DNA from: Bog-532 sp963830385
GTDB taxonomy: Bacteria > Actinomycetota > Actinomycetes > Streptosporangiales > Streptosporangiaceae
NCBI GenBank assembly: GCA_963830385.1
Contig: CAWHMD010000005.1
Coordinates: 930,001-994,000, forward strand
Length of the DNA stretch: 64,000 nucleotides
Direction: 5' to 3'
Notes under the pieces: generated by a model
What the model was told of the DNA's origin: nothing
Seen by the model: only the letters and a program-made list of their open reading frames with translations
Databases searched by the model: none
Part shown: piece by piece, positions 53,088-61,048 of the stretch
Layout: the number at the start of each line of letters is the position of its first letter
Numbering within the stretch: the stretch's first letter is position 1
Translations under genes and position numbers: made by a program

Positions 53088-53410
53088 CAGATCTGGCTTT
53101 CCGGCAGGTGCACCACCAGGCCGTCCAGCTCTGGGCTGGCCACCACCTGGCACGAGAGCCGGCTCTCCTCCTTCACGGGCGAGGCCGCCTCCTCCAGCAT
53201 CTCCTCTTCGACCTCATCGCGCTCGGCCAGCTGGGCCGCCCACTCGCCGTCCACGTAGACGTGGCAGGTGGCGCACATCAGGTTCCCGCCGCACTCCCCC
53301 ACGATTCCATCCACGCCGTTGAGAACTGCGGCCTTCATAACGCTGGTCCCGGCCGACACGTCCAGCGCGGTGATCTTGCCGTCGCTCGCGACGTACGTGA
53401 CCTTGGGCAT
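53087..53410 (-). CDS. [2Fe-2S] ferredoxin, adrenodoxin/putidaredoxin type
   Basis: Small electron carrier of 107 residues. The cluster ligands are Cys40, Cys46, Cys49 and Cys87 (CGGNLMCATC and LSCQVV), the CX5CX2C pattern plus a distal Cys. An acidic helix (AERDEVEEEMLEEA) between them is typical of the partner-binding surface. ATG 53410 with GGAAGTGAG upstream is preferred to GTG 53419. First gene of the minus-strand operon running to 42558; 758 non-coding bases separate it from the tRNA. Confidence 0.93.
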   Translation of the reverse strand: MPKVTYVASDGKITALDVSAGTSVMKAAVLNGVDGIVGECGGNLMCATCHVYVDGEWAAQLAERDEVEEEMLEEAASPVKEESRLSCQVVASPELDGLVVHLPESQI

Positions 53411-54177
53411 CTGTCTCACTTCCTGTCGCGCTCAGTAGGCACCCGGCGTCATCAGGGAGCCCATAGTCGCCGAAGCTAAGCTCCGGCAGACCGCAGCAGA
53501 AGTGCCGATCCCGTCATCGGCCAGGGACCACTTAGGGCCAGCGCGAAAACCCAAGGTCTGGGCGAGGAAGGTCCACACCGTGCCACCCGGGCGGCCGAGG
53601 GGTTGCCGGCGCGAGCATGGTCTGGAAGGTGCGGAACGGTCCCGAGAACAGGGTCATGGCACCGGCTACTTCCGCGGGCTGACCGACACCGAGCTGCTTG
53701 GATTATTGCTTCTCCGAGATCGATGGCGCTGCCGGGGACGGCCCTATTCTCGTTGCCGGAGCGGCAGATCATCAGGATCTCGACAGGGTCGTTGACGACG
53801 ACGTTGACAGAGAGACGAGGCTGTTGGCCTCGGGGGTTTCAAGAGAGAGTGGGAGTAGTCAATCCTCCGGCCCATGGCTCGCGCACTTTGATGTACATGC
53901 GAAACAGAAGGCCGGTTCCTCGATCGGAATCGGCCCTTGTAGGGGTTGGATGCAGCTACCGGGATGCGAACCCCAGGCCGCTTCCGTGCCACGGAAGCGG
54001 CCATCGTCTGACACTGGGGACACTGTCGTCTGGTGCCGGGATATACGCAGGTCAGCGGATCCCTAGTGCGCCGCCTATGGTTCCGCCACGGGTCATCCCG
54101 GCGCCAAAAATTGGCACTTAGTCACTTGATATGGCACTTGGCCTGAGAAGTTAAATTCGAAAAAGCTTGCTGAAGTG
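53411..54177 (+). other. non-coding right end of the island
   Basis: Stretch of 767 bases between the ferredoxin gene and tRNA-Ala without a convincing gene. It holds the promoter region of the long minus-strand operon, a degraded tRNA-Ala-like piece at about 53951-54003, and the repeat block 53984-54169. Positions 53450-53940 show no recognisable feature. Confidence 0.5.
53951..54003 (-). repeat. degenerate tRNA-Ala-like fragment
   Basis: The minus strand reads an anticodon-arm-like hairpin (CTTCCGTGGCACGGAAG, with GGC centred) followed by a T-arm-like GGGGTTCGCATCCC, the same order as in tRNA-Ala(GGC). The T-arm pairing is broken and there is no complete acceptor stem. It looks like an old attachment site from an earlier integration event. 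It lies about 175 bases to the left of the intact tRNA. Confidence 0.55.
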
Positions 54178-54222
54178 TGGAGCTATGGGGATTCGAACCC
54201 CAGACCTCTTCCATGCCATGGA
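53984..54222. repeat. right direct repeat; attachment-site-like, overlapping tRNA-Ala
   Basis: Positions 54170-54222 are identical over 53 bases to 5072-5124, covering eight bases of tRNA 3' flank and tRNA positions from the discriminator to the anticodon stem. Leftward the similarity continues with small gaps to 53984 (matching 4895). The shared core lies wholly in the tRNA 3' half and its immediate flank, as for tyrosine-recombinase att sites in actinomycete elements. Confidence 0.8.
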
Positions 54223-54250
54223 AGCGCGCTACCAACTGCGCCATAGCCCC
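54178..54250 (-). tRNA. tRNA-Ala (anticodon GGC)
   Basis: 73 bases, minus strand. Acceptor GGGGCTA pairs with TAGCTCC (one G-U). D arm GCGC-AGTTGGTA-GCGC. Anticodon arm CTTCC-ATGGCAT-GGAAG with anticodon GGC. Variable loop AGGTC, then T arm TGGGG-TTCGAAT-CCCCA. Discriminator A; CCA is not encoded. The only intact copy in the window; a fragment is at 5080-5124 and a degraded relative at 53951. Confidence 0.95.
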
Positions 54251-54325
54251 TTGCGGTACCGGTAGAGCTTAGCGCATCTCCGGAGTGGCTGGGGACATCG
54301 TCGAGGCCCAGGCAGCGGCCCATGG

Positions 54326-56233
54326 TTAGCGGCGCTGGGCGGGCCAGTCGCGTTCGGCGGGGTGGTTGCGCTGGTACTCGGCTCGTTCGCGCAGGCTGGG
54401 GGAACGGGGCGGGTTGGGGCCGGGCGGCTGGATCGAGTCGAAGTACCGGCGGCTGGGGGTGCTCCACAGCAGCACAGTGGAGATCGCGCCGATGAGCCAT
54501 TCGAGGGCGCCGAACGCGCCGGACACCGCGGTGGTCTCGCCGCGGGAGGTCAGGTTGATGGCGATCAGCGTGGCCAGCGCGAACAGCAGGGTGGAGATCG
54601 TGCGGGCGCGGCGCTGGCCGCGGCGGGTGACCCTCGCCATCCACAGCCACAACCCCGTGCCGAGGCCACCCAGGACGACCAGCGTGAACGCCGCCGTGCC
54701 GAGGGATGAGCTGATGTAGGACTGGCTGGCGTTGGGATTCTGCTGCTCGATCAGCACTCGCAATTCGTGCAGGGAAGCCAGGCCGGCTATCAGGCCGATC
54801 GCGGCGACGCCGGCGCCGGCGTACATGAACTTGGAGGCGCTGACCACGGTCTGCGGGATCGGCAGGCGGCCCGGGCCGGCGTAGGTGCGGGGGCCGGTGG
54901 GAGCGCCGTTCCGGGCGCGGGGGCTGGTACCGGGCGACGCTGGCCGGGACCCGGTCGGGGGGCCAGCCGGGCTCGCGCCACTGGGGACGCGGGAGCCTGG
55001 TGGGGTCCCTGGGCCGTCGGGACCCTTTCCTCTGTACGAATCGCGAGAACCGGCGGGAACACGGGGGTTACTGGGCTGGCCGGGGGGGCGGGGGCCGGTT
55101 GAGCCGCCGGGGGTGGCCGGTCCGCGGCGCCCGCCGGACGACATGCCGTGGCCGGACTGCGGGCCCGATTGGGGGCGGGCCCACTCGGGCGGGACGATGC
55201 CGGCGTCGGCCGGCGGCTGCCGGGAAGCCCCCGGCTGGGGGGAAGCCCCCGGCTGGGGGGAAGCCCCCGGCTGCGGGGAAGCCCCCGGCTGGGGGGAACG
55301 GGTGGCCCCGGGCGAGGACGAGCCCGACGGCGGCGACGGTGCGCCCAGTCCGGCTTCGGCCATCGTGCCGGGCTGGGCCGGGCTGGCCAGGGTGGGCCAC
55401 CAGGATCCGGTGAAGTCGTCCAGGTTGCCCTCGGACAGCGTGCGGCAGGTCTCGATGATCTGGCCCGGTTCGGGGCGCTGGGCGGGGTTCTTGGCCAGGC
55501 AGGCCGCGACCAGGTCGCGGAGCGTTCCCGGGCAGCCGGCCAGGTCGGGCGGCTCGTTGAGGACCCGGTGCATCAGCGCGGCCGGGTTGCCCTCGCCGAA
55601 CGGGACCCGGCCGAGCAGCGCGAACGCGGCCACCGAGCCGAGGGCGAACACGTCCAGGGCGGGGGTGGCGGTGAGGCCGCGGATCTGCTCGGGCGCCATG
55701 TACTGGGGCGAGCCGACCCGGATGTTGCTGCCGGTCACGCTGGTGGACTCGGCCGCGCGGGCGATGCCGAAGTCGATGACGCGGGGGCCGTCCGGGGCCA
55801 GCAGCACGTTGGACGGCTTGAGGTCGCGGTGCACGACCCCGGCCGCGTGGATGGCCTGCAGGGCCTCGGCCACGCCGGCCACCAGGCGGAGCACGGTCTC
55901 GGCGGGCATCGGGCCGTGGTCGTTGACGGCGCGCTGCAGGGAGGGGCCGGGGACGTAGGCGGTGACCAGCCAGGGCGGGGTGGCGTCGGGGTCGGCGTTC
56001 AGCAGCTCGGCCGTGTACAGGCCGCGGACCCGCTGGGCGGCCGCGATCTCCTGCCGGAACCGGGTGCGGAAATCCGGGTCGTCACCGAGCTCGGGCCGGA
56101 CGACCTTGATCGCGACGCGACGGCCACCCGGCGTGGACGCCAGGTAGACACGCCCCATCCCTCCGGCCCCGATCCGAGCGCGCAGCCGGTAGCCGCCGAT
56201 CTCAGCCGGGTCGTCACCGCTCAGAGGCTCCAT
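54326..56233 (-). CDS. membrane Ser/Thr protein kinase
   Basis: Hanks-type kinase of 635 residues. Catalytic domain about 10-270: glycine loop IGAGGMGRVYLA, Lys in VAIKVVRPE, catalytic HRDLKPSNVLL, DFG (VIDFGIARA) and the APE motif (SPQYMAPEQIRG). Then a long Pro/Gly/Ser linker with four PQPGAS repeats, and a C-terminal region with four hydrophobic segments (VAAIGLIAGLASL onward). No PASTA domains. The ATG at 56233 starts just before the kinase fold; an in-frame ATG at 56284 is possible, as neither has a strong ribosome site. First backbone gene right of the tRNA. Confidence 0.9.
   Translation of the reverse strand: MEPLSGDDPAEIGGYRLRARIGAGGMGRVYLASTPGGRRVAIKVVRPELGDDPDFRTRFRQEIAAAQRVRGLYTAELLNADPDATPPWLVTAYVPGPSLQRAVNDHGPMPAETVLRLVAGVAEALQAIHAAGVVHRDLKPSNVLLAPDGPRVIDFGIARAAESTSVTGSNIRVGSPQYMAPEQIRGLTATPALDVFALGSVAAFALLGRVPFGEGNPAALMHRVLNEPPDLAGCPGTLRDLVAACLAKNPAQRPEPGQIIETCRTLSEGNLDDFTGSWWPTLASPAQPGTMAEAGLGAPSPPSGSSSPGATRSPQPGASPQPGASPQPGASPQPGASRQPPADAGIVPPEWARPQSGPQSGHGMSSGGRRGPATPGGSTGPRPPGQPSNPRVPAGSRDSYRGKGPDGPGTPPGSRVPSGASPAGPPTGSRPASPGTSPRARNGAPTGPRTYAGPGRLPIPQTVVSASKFMYAGAGVAAIGLIAGLASLHELRVLIEQQNPNASQSYISSSLGTAAFTLVVLGGLGTGLWLWMARVTRRGQRRARTISTLLFALATLIAINLTSRGETTAVSGAFGALEWLIGAISTVLLWSTPSRRYFDSIQPPGPNPPRSPSLRERAEYQRNHPAERDWPAQRR
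55224..55295. repeat. four tandem 18-bp units in the kinase linker
   Basis: The unit GAAGCCCCCGGCTGGGGG recurs four times head to tail (one with a single change), encoding PQPGAS repeats on the minus strand. In-frame length variation would lengthen or shorten the linker without disrupting the kinase. Confidence 0.85.
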
Positions 56234-56417
56234 AGCCGCCGCCAGCTCCCTCGCGCCAACCTCTTGCCTTCCACTCTGACACATACGATTCGTTCACTAA
56301 CACCATCAGGGCCTATCAAGGCCGCAAAAGTCGTAATCCGCGCTGGTCACGAGGGTGTGCTCCGAACACGGGCCGCACCGATAATTAAACAGACCGGCGC
56401 AGCGGAGGAGGCCATCG

Positions 56418-57020
56418 ATGGACCAGACCGCGTGGGATGAGCGGTACGCGGGACCCGAGCTGGTCTGGGGAGCCGGGCCGAACCGCTTCGTGGCCGGGGA
56501 ATTGGCCGAGCTGCCGCCCGGGCGCGCCATCGATCTGGGGACCGGCGAGGGCCGGAACGCGATCTGGCTGGCCGAACGCGGTTTCACCGTCACCGCCGTG
56601 GACTTTTCCCAGGTGGGACTGGCCCGGGCGGCCGAGCTGGCGGCCGCCCGGGGGGTCAGCGTGGACTGGGTGCACGCCGACCTGCTGGACTACCGGCCGG
56701 CGGTGGGCGCCTACGACCTGGTGCTGATTGCCTACATCCAGCTGCCCGGCCGGCTGACGGCGCTGGCCCGGACCGCAGCGGCGGCGCTGGCGCCGGGCGG
56801 GACGCTGCTGGCGATCGGCCACGACCGGGACAACCTGACCCGCGGCCACGGCGGGCCGCAGGACCTCAGCGTGCTGTGGACCGCCGACCTGGTGACGACC
56901 GGGCTGGACGGGCTCACCGTGCAGCAGGCCGGCCAGGTGGACCGCACCGTGACCACCCCGGACGGGGACCGGACCGCGATCGACACCCTGGTCCGGGCGA
57001 CCCGGCCGGCCCGCGCGTAG
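56418..57020 (+). CDS. SAM-dependent methyltransferase
   Basis: Class I methyltransferase of 200 residues. Starts WDERYAGPELVWGAGPNRF, then motif I AIDLGTGEGRNAIWLAERG, the acidic loop VTAVDFSQVGLARA, and motif IV-like DLVLIAYIQLPG. This small family (tellurite-resistance TehB-like/ubiE-like) has no assigned substrate. ATG 56418 with GGAGG upstream. Followed after 10 bases by an FMN reductase gene. Confidence 0.88.
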   Translation: MDQTAWDERYAGPELVWGAGPNRFVAGELAELPPGRAIDLGTGEGRNAIWLAERGFTVTAVDFSQVGLARAAELAAARGVSVDWVHADLLDYRPAVGAYDLVLIAYIQLPGRLTALARTAAAALAPGGTLLAIGHDRDNLTRGHGGPQDLSVLWTADLVTTGLDGLTVQQAGQVDRTVTTPDGDRTAIDTLVRATRPARA

Positions 57021-57030
57021 CCTTCTCGGC

Positions 57031-57492
57031 ATGCTCATTCAGGTCATCTCCAGCACCACCCGCGAAGGCCGGTTCAGCGAGCGGGTCGCCAGCTGGGTGA
57101 CCGGGCAGCTGGCCGGGCGCGACGACTTCGTCGTGGAGCAGGTCGACCTGCGGGATTATCCGCTGCCGTTCTTCGACGGGGTGGCGCCGGCCCGCGCGCC
57201 GCGCGAGTACGCCATGGACTGGACGTTCGTGGAGTGGCGGCGCAAGCCGATGTCGTTCGTGGGCTGGGGCCAGGTGGGCGGGGCCCGCGCCATCGAGCAG
57301 CTGCGGCTGGTGGCGGTGGAGTTCGAGATGGCACCGCTGCGGCACGCGGTGCACATCCTGCCCGACATCACGATGGCGGCCCGGCAGGCCGACGATCCCG
57401 GCGACGTGAGCATGTTCGCGCCGCTCGAACCGCGGCTGAAGCTGCTGGCCGACGACCTTGTCTGGTGGGCCGGGGTGCTCGCGGCACGTTAG
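57031..57492 (+). CDS. NADPH-dependent FMN reductase-like protein
   Basis: Flavodoxin-fold reductase of 153 residues, shorter than the usual 180-190. The start ISSTTREGRFSERVASWV gives the phosphate-binding loop, and DLRDYPLPFFD is the family's second motif. The common glycine loop before the third strand is reduced to GWGQVGGARAIEQL. It could reduce free FMN or quinones. Stop overlaps the stop of the opposite hypothetical gene. Likely co-transcribed with the methyltransferase. Confidence 0.82.
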   Translation: MLIQVISSTTREGRFSERVASWVTGQLAGRDDFVVEQVDLRDYPLPFFDGVAPARAPREYAMDWTFVEWRRKPMSFVGWGQVGGARAIEQLRLVAVEFEMAPLRHAVHILPDITMAARQADDPGDVSMFAPLEPRLKLLADDLVWWAGVLAAR

Positions 57493-57704
57493 GCATCCGG
57501 CGTTACCTCCGACTCAAGCCGGTCCATCAGCTTGGTCAGTGAGTGCATGGCTATGACGTGGGCCGAATGATCGAGGTTCCGGGTCGCCACAAAAGTGGAG
57601 CCGCCATTGACCGATCGAATCGACCAGTCCGGATGCTGAGCCTGGAATCGGAAGGCCCGGCTGAAGTCAGGTGCTGGCCCAGATTTGCTCAGAGGTAATG
57701 CCAT
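57489..57704 (-). CDS. small hypothetical protein
   Basis: Protein of 71 residues with no recognised domain; HPDWSIRSVNGGSTFVATRN suggests a small beta-rich fold. ATG 57704 with GAGAGAG upstream. Overlaps the FMN reductase stop by four bases and lies divergent from the XRE/DUF397 pair. Similar small genes are common near such pairs in actinomycetes, but no function is known. Confidence 0.5.
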   Translation of the reverse strand: MALPLSKSGPAPDFSRAFRFQAQHPDWSIRSVNGGSTFVATRNLDHSAHVIAMHSLTKLMDRLESEVTPDA

Positions 57705-57842
57705 GGTTCAGCTCTCTCGCCGACGTGTCTGATTACTTCAGGCTTCCGGCGCCAGGACCTGTTTGACCAGCTAGACAGTCATGCTGTCCATCAACTGTCT
57801 TGCTAACTGCCGACCTGGTCTAGCGCGGTCTAGGGTTGCCTT

Positions 57843-58490
57843 GTGACCAGAAACGGTGACGACAACGACCCCCGCAAGGTCTTTGGGCAAGCCTTAAGGC
57901 ACCTTCGGTCTCAGGCCGGAATGAGCCAAGAGCAGCTTGGGCGCGAGGCGATCATCTCGGGCGACATGATCGCCAAGGTTGAACGGGGTGACCGGAGCCC
58001 GTCGGCCAAGCTCGTCGAGGCCTGCGAGGCAGTAACCGAGCTGGGCAGCAACGGGATGCTGACGTTGCTGTGGGACTCGCTGAGGGTCACTCGGCCCAGT
58101 TTTCCTGGCTGGTTTGCCCCGTGGCCTGACCTTGAGTCTCAGGCTGTCCGTTTCAAGGCGTTTGAGCTGACCGTCATCCCTGGTCTGCTCCAGACCGAGG
58201 GTTATGCGCGGGCACTCCTCACTGGTCGTATCGGCTTCAATGGGGACGTCGATGAGGCTGTCTCAGCTCGGCTGGCACGTCAGGCCATTTTGGACCGGGA
58301 CGACCCTCCTGAGCTGTTTGCCGTCATCGACGAGGCCGCGTTGCATCGGCCTGTGGGCGGCCCCGGTGTCATGGCTGGCCAGCTAAACCACCTGATTGAC
58401 CTGGGCAGCCGGGATCGGCTGGCGGCTGAAACGCTGCCACGATCCGCAAGCCTCAAGCTGATAGAAGAGGTAGCGCAGCAATGGAAGTAA
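57843..58490 (+). CDS. XRE-family regulator (DUF5753), internally shortened
   Basis: Protein of 215 residues. N-terminal helix-turn-helix (about 14-70: LRSQAGMSQEQLGREAIISG to AKVERGDRSPSAKL). The DUF5753 part begins normally (FKAFELTVIPGLLQTEGYARAL, DEAALHRPVGGPGVMAGQLNHL) but jumps from GSRDRLA straight to a short C-terminal helix, omitting about 60 residues compared with the usual about 280. The start is GTG 57843 after GGTCTAG repeats. The next gene (DUF397) overlaps it by 10 bases. Such pairs control development and antibiotic genes in Streptomyces. Confidence 0.85.
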   Translation: MTRNGDDNDPRKVFGQALRHLRSQAGMSQEQLGREAIISGDMIAKVERGDRSPSAKLVEACEAVTELGSNGMLTLLWDSLRVTRPSFPGWFAPWPDLESQAVRFKAFELTVIPGLLQTEGYARALLTGRIGFNGDVDEAVSARLARQAILDRDDPPELFAVIDEAALHRPVGGPGVMAGQLNHLIDLGSRDRLAAETLPRSASLKLIEEVAQQWK

Positions 58491-58663
58491 CCAAGTGGCG
58501 TAAGTCGAGTTACAGCAGCACCAATGGCGGCAACTGCGTCGAGGCTTCGAACGACAGCCGTTACGTCCTGGTGCGGGACAGCCAGGACAAGGACGGTGCC
58601 CGGCTGGCCACGTCGCCTGCGTCGTGGTCAGCATTTATGCGCCGTGTGAAGCGCGGCAAATAA
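58481..58663 (+). CDS. DUF397 protein
   Basis: Protein of 60 residues with the complete DUF397 pattern: WRKSSYSSTNGGNCVEA at the start, VLVRDSQDKDG in the middle and SWSAFMRRVKRG at the end. ATG 58481 overlaps the upstream XRE gene. DUF397 proteins act with XRE partners, sometimes as antagonists. This pair is part of the ordinary actinomycete complement. Confidence 0.93.
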   Translation: MEVTKWRKSSYSSTNGGNCVEASNDSRYVLVRDSQDKDGARLATSPASWSAFMRRVKRGK

Positions 58664-58789
58664 GCCCCCTCGGGAGCCTCGTTAGCCTCAGGCTGGCGGG
58701 GCTCTTGCTGCGCCGGGTGCGATCCACTAGCTTGACCGGATGACGGACGGTTGTCCGCTGTTGCGGCGGGACCCGCGAAGGAGCGAGCC

Positions 58790-60235
58790 ATGACTGAGTT
58801 CGAAGCTGGGCGGCCGGTGGTCCTGCGCGGCGGGACCGTATTGCCGATGGACGCGGGCCGCTCGGTCCTGTCCGACACCGACGTGCTGGTCACCGGGGAC
58901 ACGATCGCGGCGGTAGGGCCGCGGCTCAGCGTGCCCGACGGCACCGCCGAGGTCGACGCGGCCGGCGGGATCGTGATGCCAGGCATGATCGACACGCACC
59001 GGCACATGTGGCAGACCGCGATGCGCGGGTACGGCGCCGACTGGACGCTGACCCAGTACTTCGTCTTCTACTACCTGGAGAACGGCAAGTACTTCCGGCC
59101 CGAAGACGTGCACGCGGGCAACCGGCTGGCGGCGCTCGAGGCCATCGACGCCGGCGTCACCACCAGCGTGGACTGGTCGCACGGGCTGCAGACGGTGGCG
59201 CACGCGGAGGCGGCGGTGGACGCGCTGCGCTCGGTGCCGGGCCGGTTCGTCCTCGCTTACGGCAACATCCAGCAGGGCCCCTGGGAGTGGGCCACCTCGC
59301 CCGAGTTCCGCGCGTTCGCCCAGGCCCGGCAGGACGAGCGTGACGACATGCTCGGGTTCCAGATCGCGTTCGACGTCACCGGCGACCCGGCCTTCCCGGA
59401 GAAGGCCGCCTACGAGGTGGCCCGCGAGCTGGGCATCCCGGTGACCACCCACGCAGGTGTGTGGGGCGCCACCAACGACGATGGCATCCGGCTGGCGCAC
59501 GAGGCCGGCTTCCTGAACGAGTCCAGCATCTTCGTGCACGCCGCCACCCTGTCGGCCGACTCCTACCAGCGCATCGCGGCGTCCGGCGGCTCCGTGTCGG
59601 TCTCGACCGAGAGCGAGCAGAGCGCGGGCCAGGGCTACCCGCCCACCTGGGCGCTGCGGGCGCACGACATCCCGGTGTCGCTGTCGATGGACACCAGCGT
59701 CTGGTGGAGCGGCGACCTATTCTCGGCCATGCGGACCACGCTCGGGGCCGACCGGTCCCGCGACCACCTGGAGGCGCACGCCAAGGGCGACACCGTCACC
59801 CACAGCCGCCTGCGGGCCGACCAGGTGGTCGAGTGGGCGACCCGGGGCGGGGCGAGGGCGCTCGGGCGCGAGTCGTCGCTGGGCAGCCTCGAGGTGGGCA
59901 AGAAGGCCGACGTGGTGCTGCTCAAGAACGACTTCTCGCCGGTGTCGTTCCCGATCCTGTACCCGTACGGGCACGTGGCGTTCCAGGCTCAGCGCGGCGA
60001 CGTGCACACGGTCATCGTCAACGGGAACGTCGTCAAGTCCGAGGGGCGGCTGACCGGGGTGGACCTGGCGGCGGTGCGCCGCGAGGTGGAATCGACCGTG
60101 GACTACCTGCGCTCGACGATCGGCGAAGCGGCCTGGGAGCAGGGCATGCACCCGGAGATCCCGGAGACCAAGGTCATGGACAACCCGTACACCTACACCC
60201 AGTACCGGAGCGGGTCCACGCACGGGCAGGCGTAG
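58790..60235 (+). CDS. amidohydrolase, TRZ/ATZ type
   Basis: Metal-dependent deaminase/hydrolase of 481 residues. N-terminal beta-sandwich VLRGGTVLPMDAGRSVLSD, metal HxH in DTHRHMWQTAMRGYG, His in VTTHAGVWG and FVHAATLS, and Asp in SLSMDTSVWW. The C-terminal LEVGKKADVVLLK closes the sandwich. Relatives act on triazines, guanine or methylthioadenosine. ATG 58790 with AAGGAG upstream. Convergent with the citrate-synthase-like gene. Confidence 0.88.
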   Translation: MTEFEAGRPVVLRGGTVLPMDAGRSVLSDTDVLVTGDTIAAVGPRLSVPDGTAEVDAAGGIVMPGMIDTHRHMWQTAMRGYGADWTLTQYFVFYYLENGKYFRPEDVHAGNRLAALEAIDAGVTTSVDWSHGLQTVAHAEAAVDALRSVPGRFVLAYGNIQQGPWEWATSPEFRAFAQARQDERDDMLGFQIAFDVTGDPAFPEKAAYEVARELGIPVTTHAGVWGATNDDGIRLAHEAGFLNESSIFVHAATLSADSYQRIAASGGSVSVSTESEQSAGQGYPPTWALRAHDIPVSLSMDTSVWWSGDLFSAMRTTLGADRSRDHLEAHAKGDTVTHSRLRADQVVEWATRGGARALGRESSLGSLEVGKKADVVLLKNDFSPVSFPILYPYGHVAFQAQRGDVHTVIVNGNVVKSEGRLTGVDLAAVRREVESTVDYLRSTIGEAAWEQGMHPEIPETKVMDNPYTYTQYRSGSTHGQA

Positions 60236-60240
60236 AGCGG

Positions 60241-61044
60241 TCAGGACTCCGGGGGGACGTAGACGGCGTTGCGGTCGACGGTGCGGTAGATGTCACCCGC
60301 GACCGGGCGGCGGATCTCCTCGGCGACGTGGCCGAGCAGGCCGGCGCAGCGGGCCAGCAGCACCACGCCGCGCAGCAGCTCCAGCGGCAGGCCGAGGTCG
60401 GCCAGGGCCGCGCCGCTGACACCGGCCCCGTTGAGCGGGAGCTGCTTGCCGAGGATCTTCGGGTGTACCCGGCCGATCGCCTCGAACAGCGCCAGGTGCG
60501 GGCCGTACTGCCCTTCCTCGCGGGCGATGCCGATGATCCGCGGGGTCCGCGGGTCGCCCCCCTTGTGCACCGGGTGACCCAGGCCGGGCACGAACTGCCC
60601 GGCCGCGGACCGGTCGGCGACCGCGTGGGTGGCGAGGGCGTCCCAGGCGGCCGCGTCGTCGGCGGCCGGGAGGGGGCCGGGGGTGGCGGCCAGCACGCCG
60701 GCCAGGAACCGGCCGGTGTCCTCGGTGACGCCCAGGTAGCGGGAACCGCCACCGAGCAGGCCCGCGGCCAGCGCGCCCTGGATGGCGTCGGGTGCGCTCA
60801 GGTAGGTGAGCCGGGCGGCGATGGCGGTGGGGGTGAACCCGTGGTCGGCCAGGCCGATCAGCACCGCCTCGAACAGCCGGCTCTGCTGCGGGGTCGGCCG
60901 CTCCAGCGTGACCAGCCAGTAGGCCAGCTCACCGAAGCTGACCTGGCCCATCAGATCCCTGGCGACGTCCTGGCCGAGCAGCGTCATCGTCGAACCCTGC
61001 GACGTGCCGAGCGAGGTCGGGAAGGACGGGATGTCGCTGCTCAT
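60241..61044 (-). CDS. citrate-synthase-family lyase (citryl-CoA lyase-like)
   Basis: Protein of 267 residues, much shorter than citrate synthase (about 430). The family core is visible: PGLGHPVHKGGDPRTPRIIG corresponds to the substrate/CoA-binding GxGHxVxKxxDPR motif, followed by NGAGVSGAALADLGLP. Such short forms are annotated as citryl-CoA lyase and occur beside CaiB-type CoA-transferases. The ATG at 61044 lies four bases after the transferase stop; an ATG at 61062 inside the transferase end is the alternative. Could cleave or condense a 3-hydroxyacyl-CoA. Confidence 0.8.
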   Translation of the reverse strand: MSSDIPSFPTSLGTSQGSTMTLLGQDVARDLMGQVSFGELAYWLVTLERPTPQQSRLFEAVLIGLADHGFTPTAIAARLTYLSAPDAIQGALAAGLLGGGSRYLGVTEDTGRFLAGVLAATPGPLPAADDAAAWDALATHAVADRSAAGQFVPGLGHPVHKGGDPRTPRIIGIAREEGQYGPHLALFEAIGRVHPKILGKQLPLNGAGVSGAALADLGLPLELLRGVVLLARCAGLLGHVAEEIRRPVAGDIYRTVDRNAVYVPPES

Positions 61045-61048
61045 CTCG

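Larger units (their letters stand above)
5072..54222. mobile_element. predicted genomic island integrated at tRNA-Ala, about 49 kb
   Basis: The block is bounded by 53-base perfect direct repeats, the right one lying inside the intact tRNA-Ala(GGC) at 54178-54250. The tRNA is on the minus strand and the block lies on its 3' side, as expected for integration that restores the tRNA. The left end keeps a DUF2637 gene typical of actinomycete integrative and conjugative elements. The cargo is catabolic operons, transporters and regulators. No integrase, excisionase, replication or FtsK-type transfer gene is present, so the island looks immobilised or dependent on functions elsewhere. Boundaries come from the repeats; history is inferred. 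Confidence 0.7.

Noticed and set aside
5072..54222. A CRISPR array, phage structural genes or an integrase inside the island
   Set aside because: Looked for on both strands; none seen.
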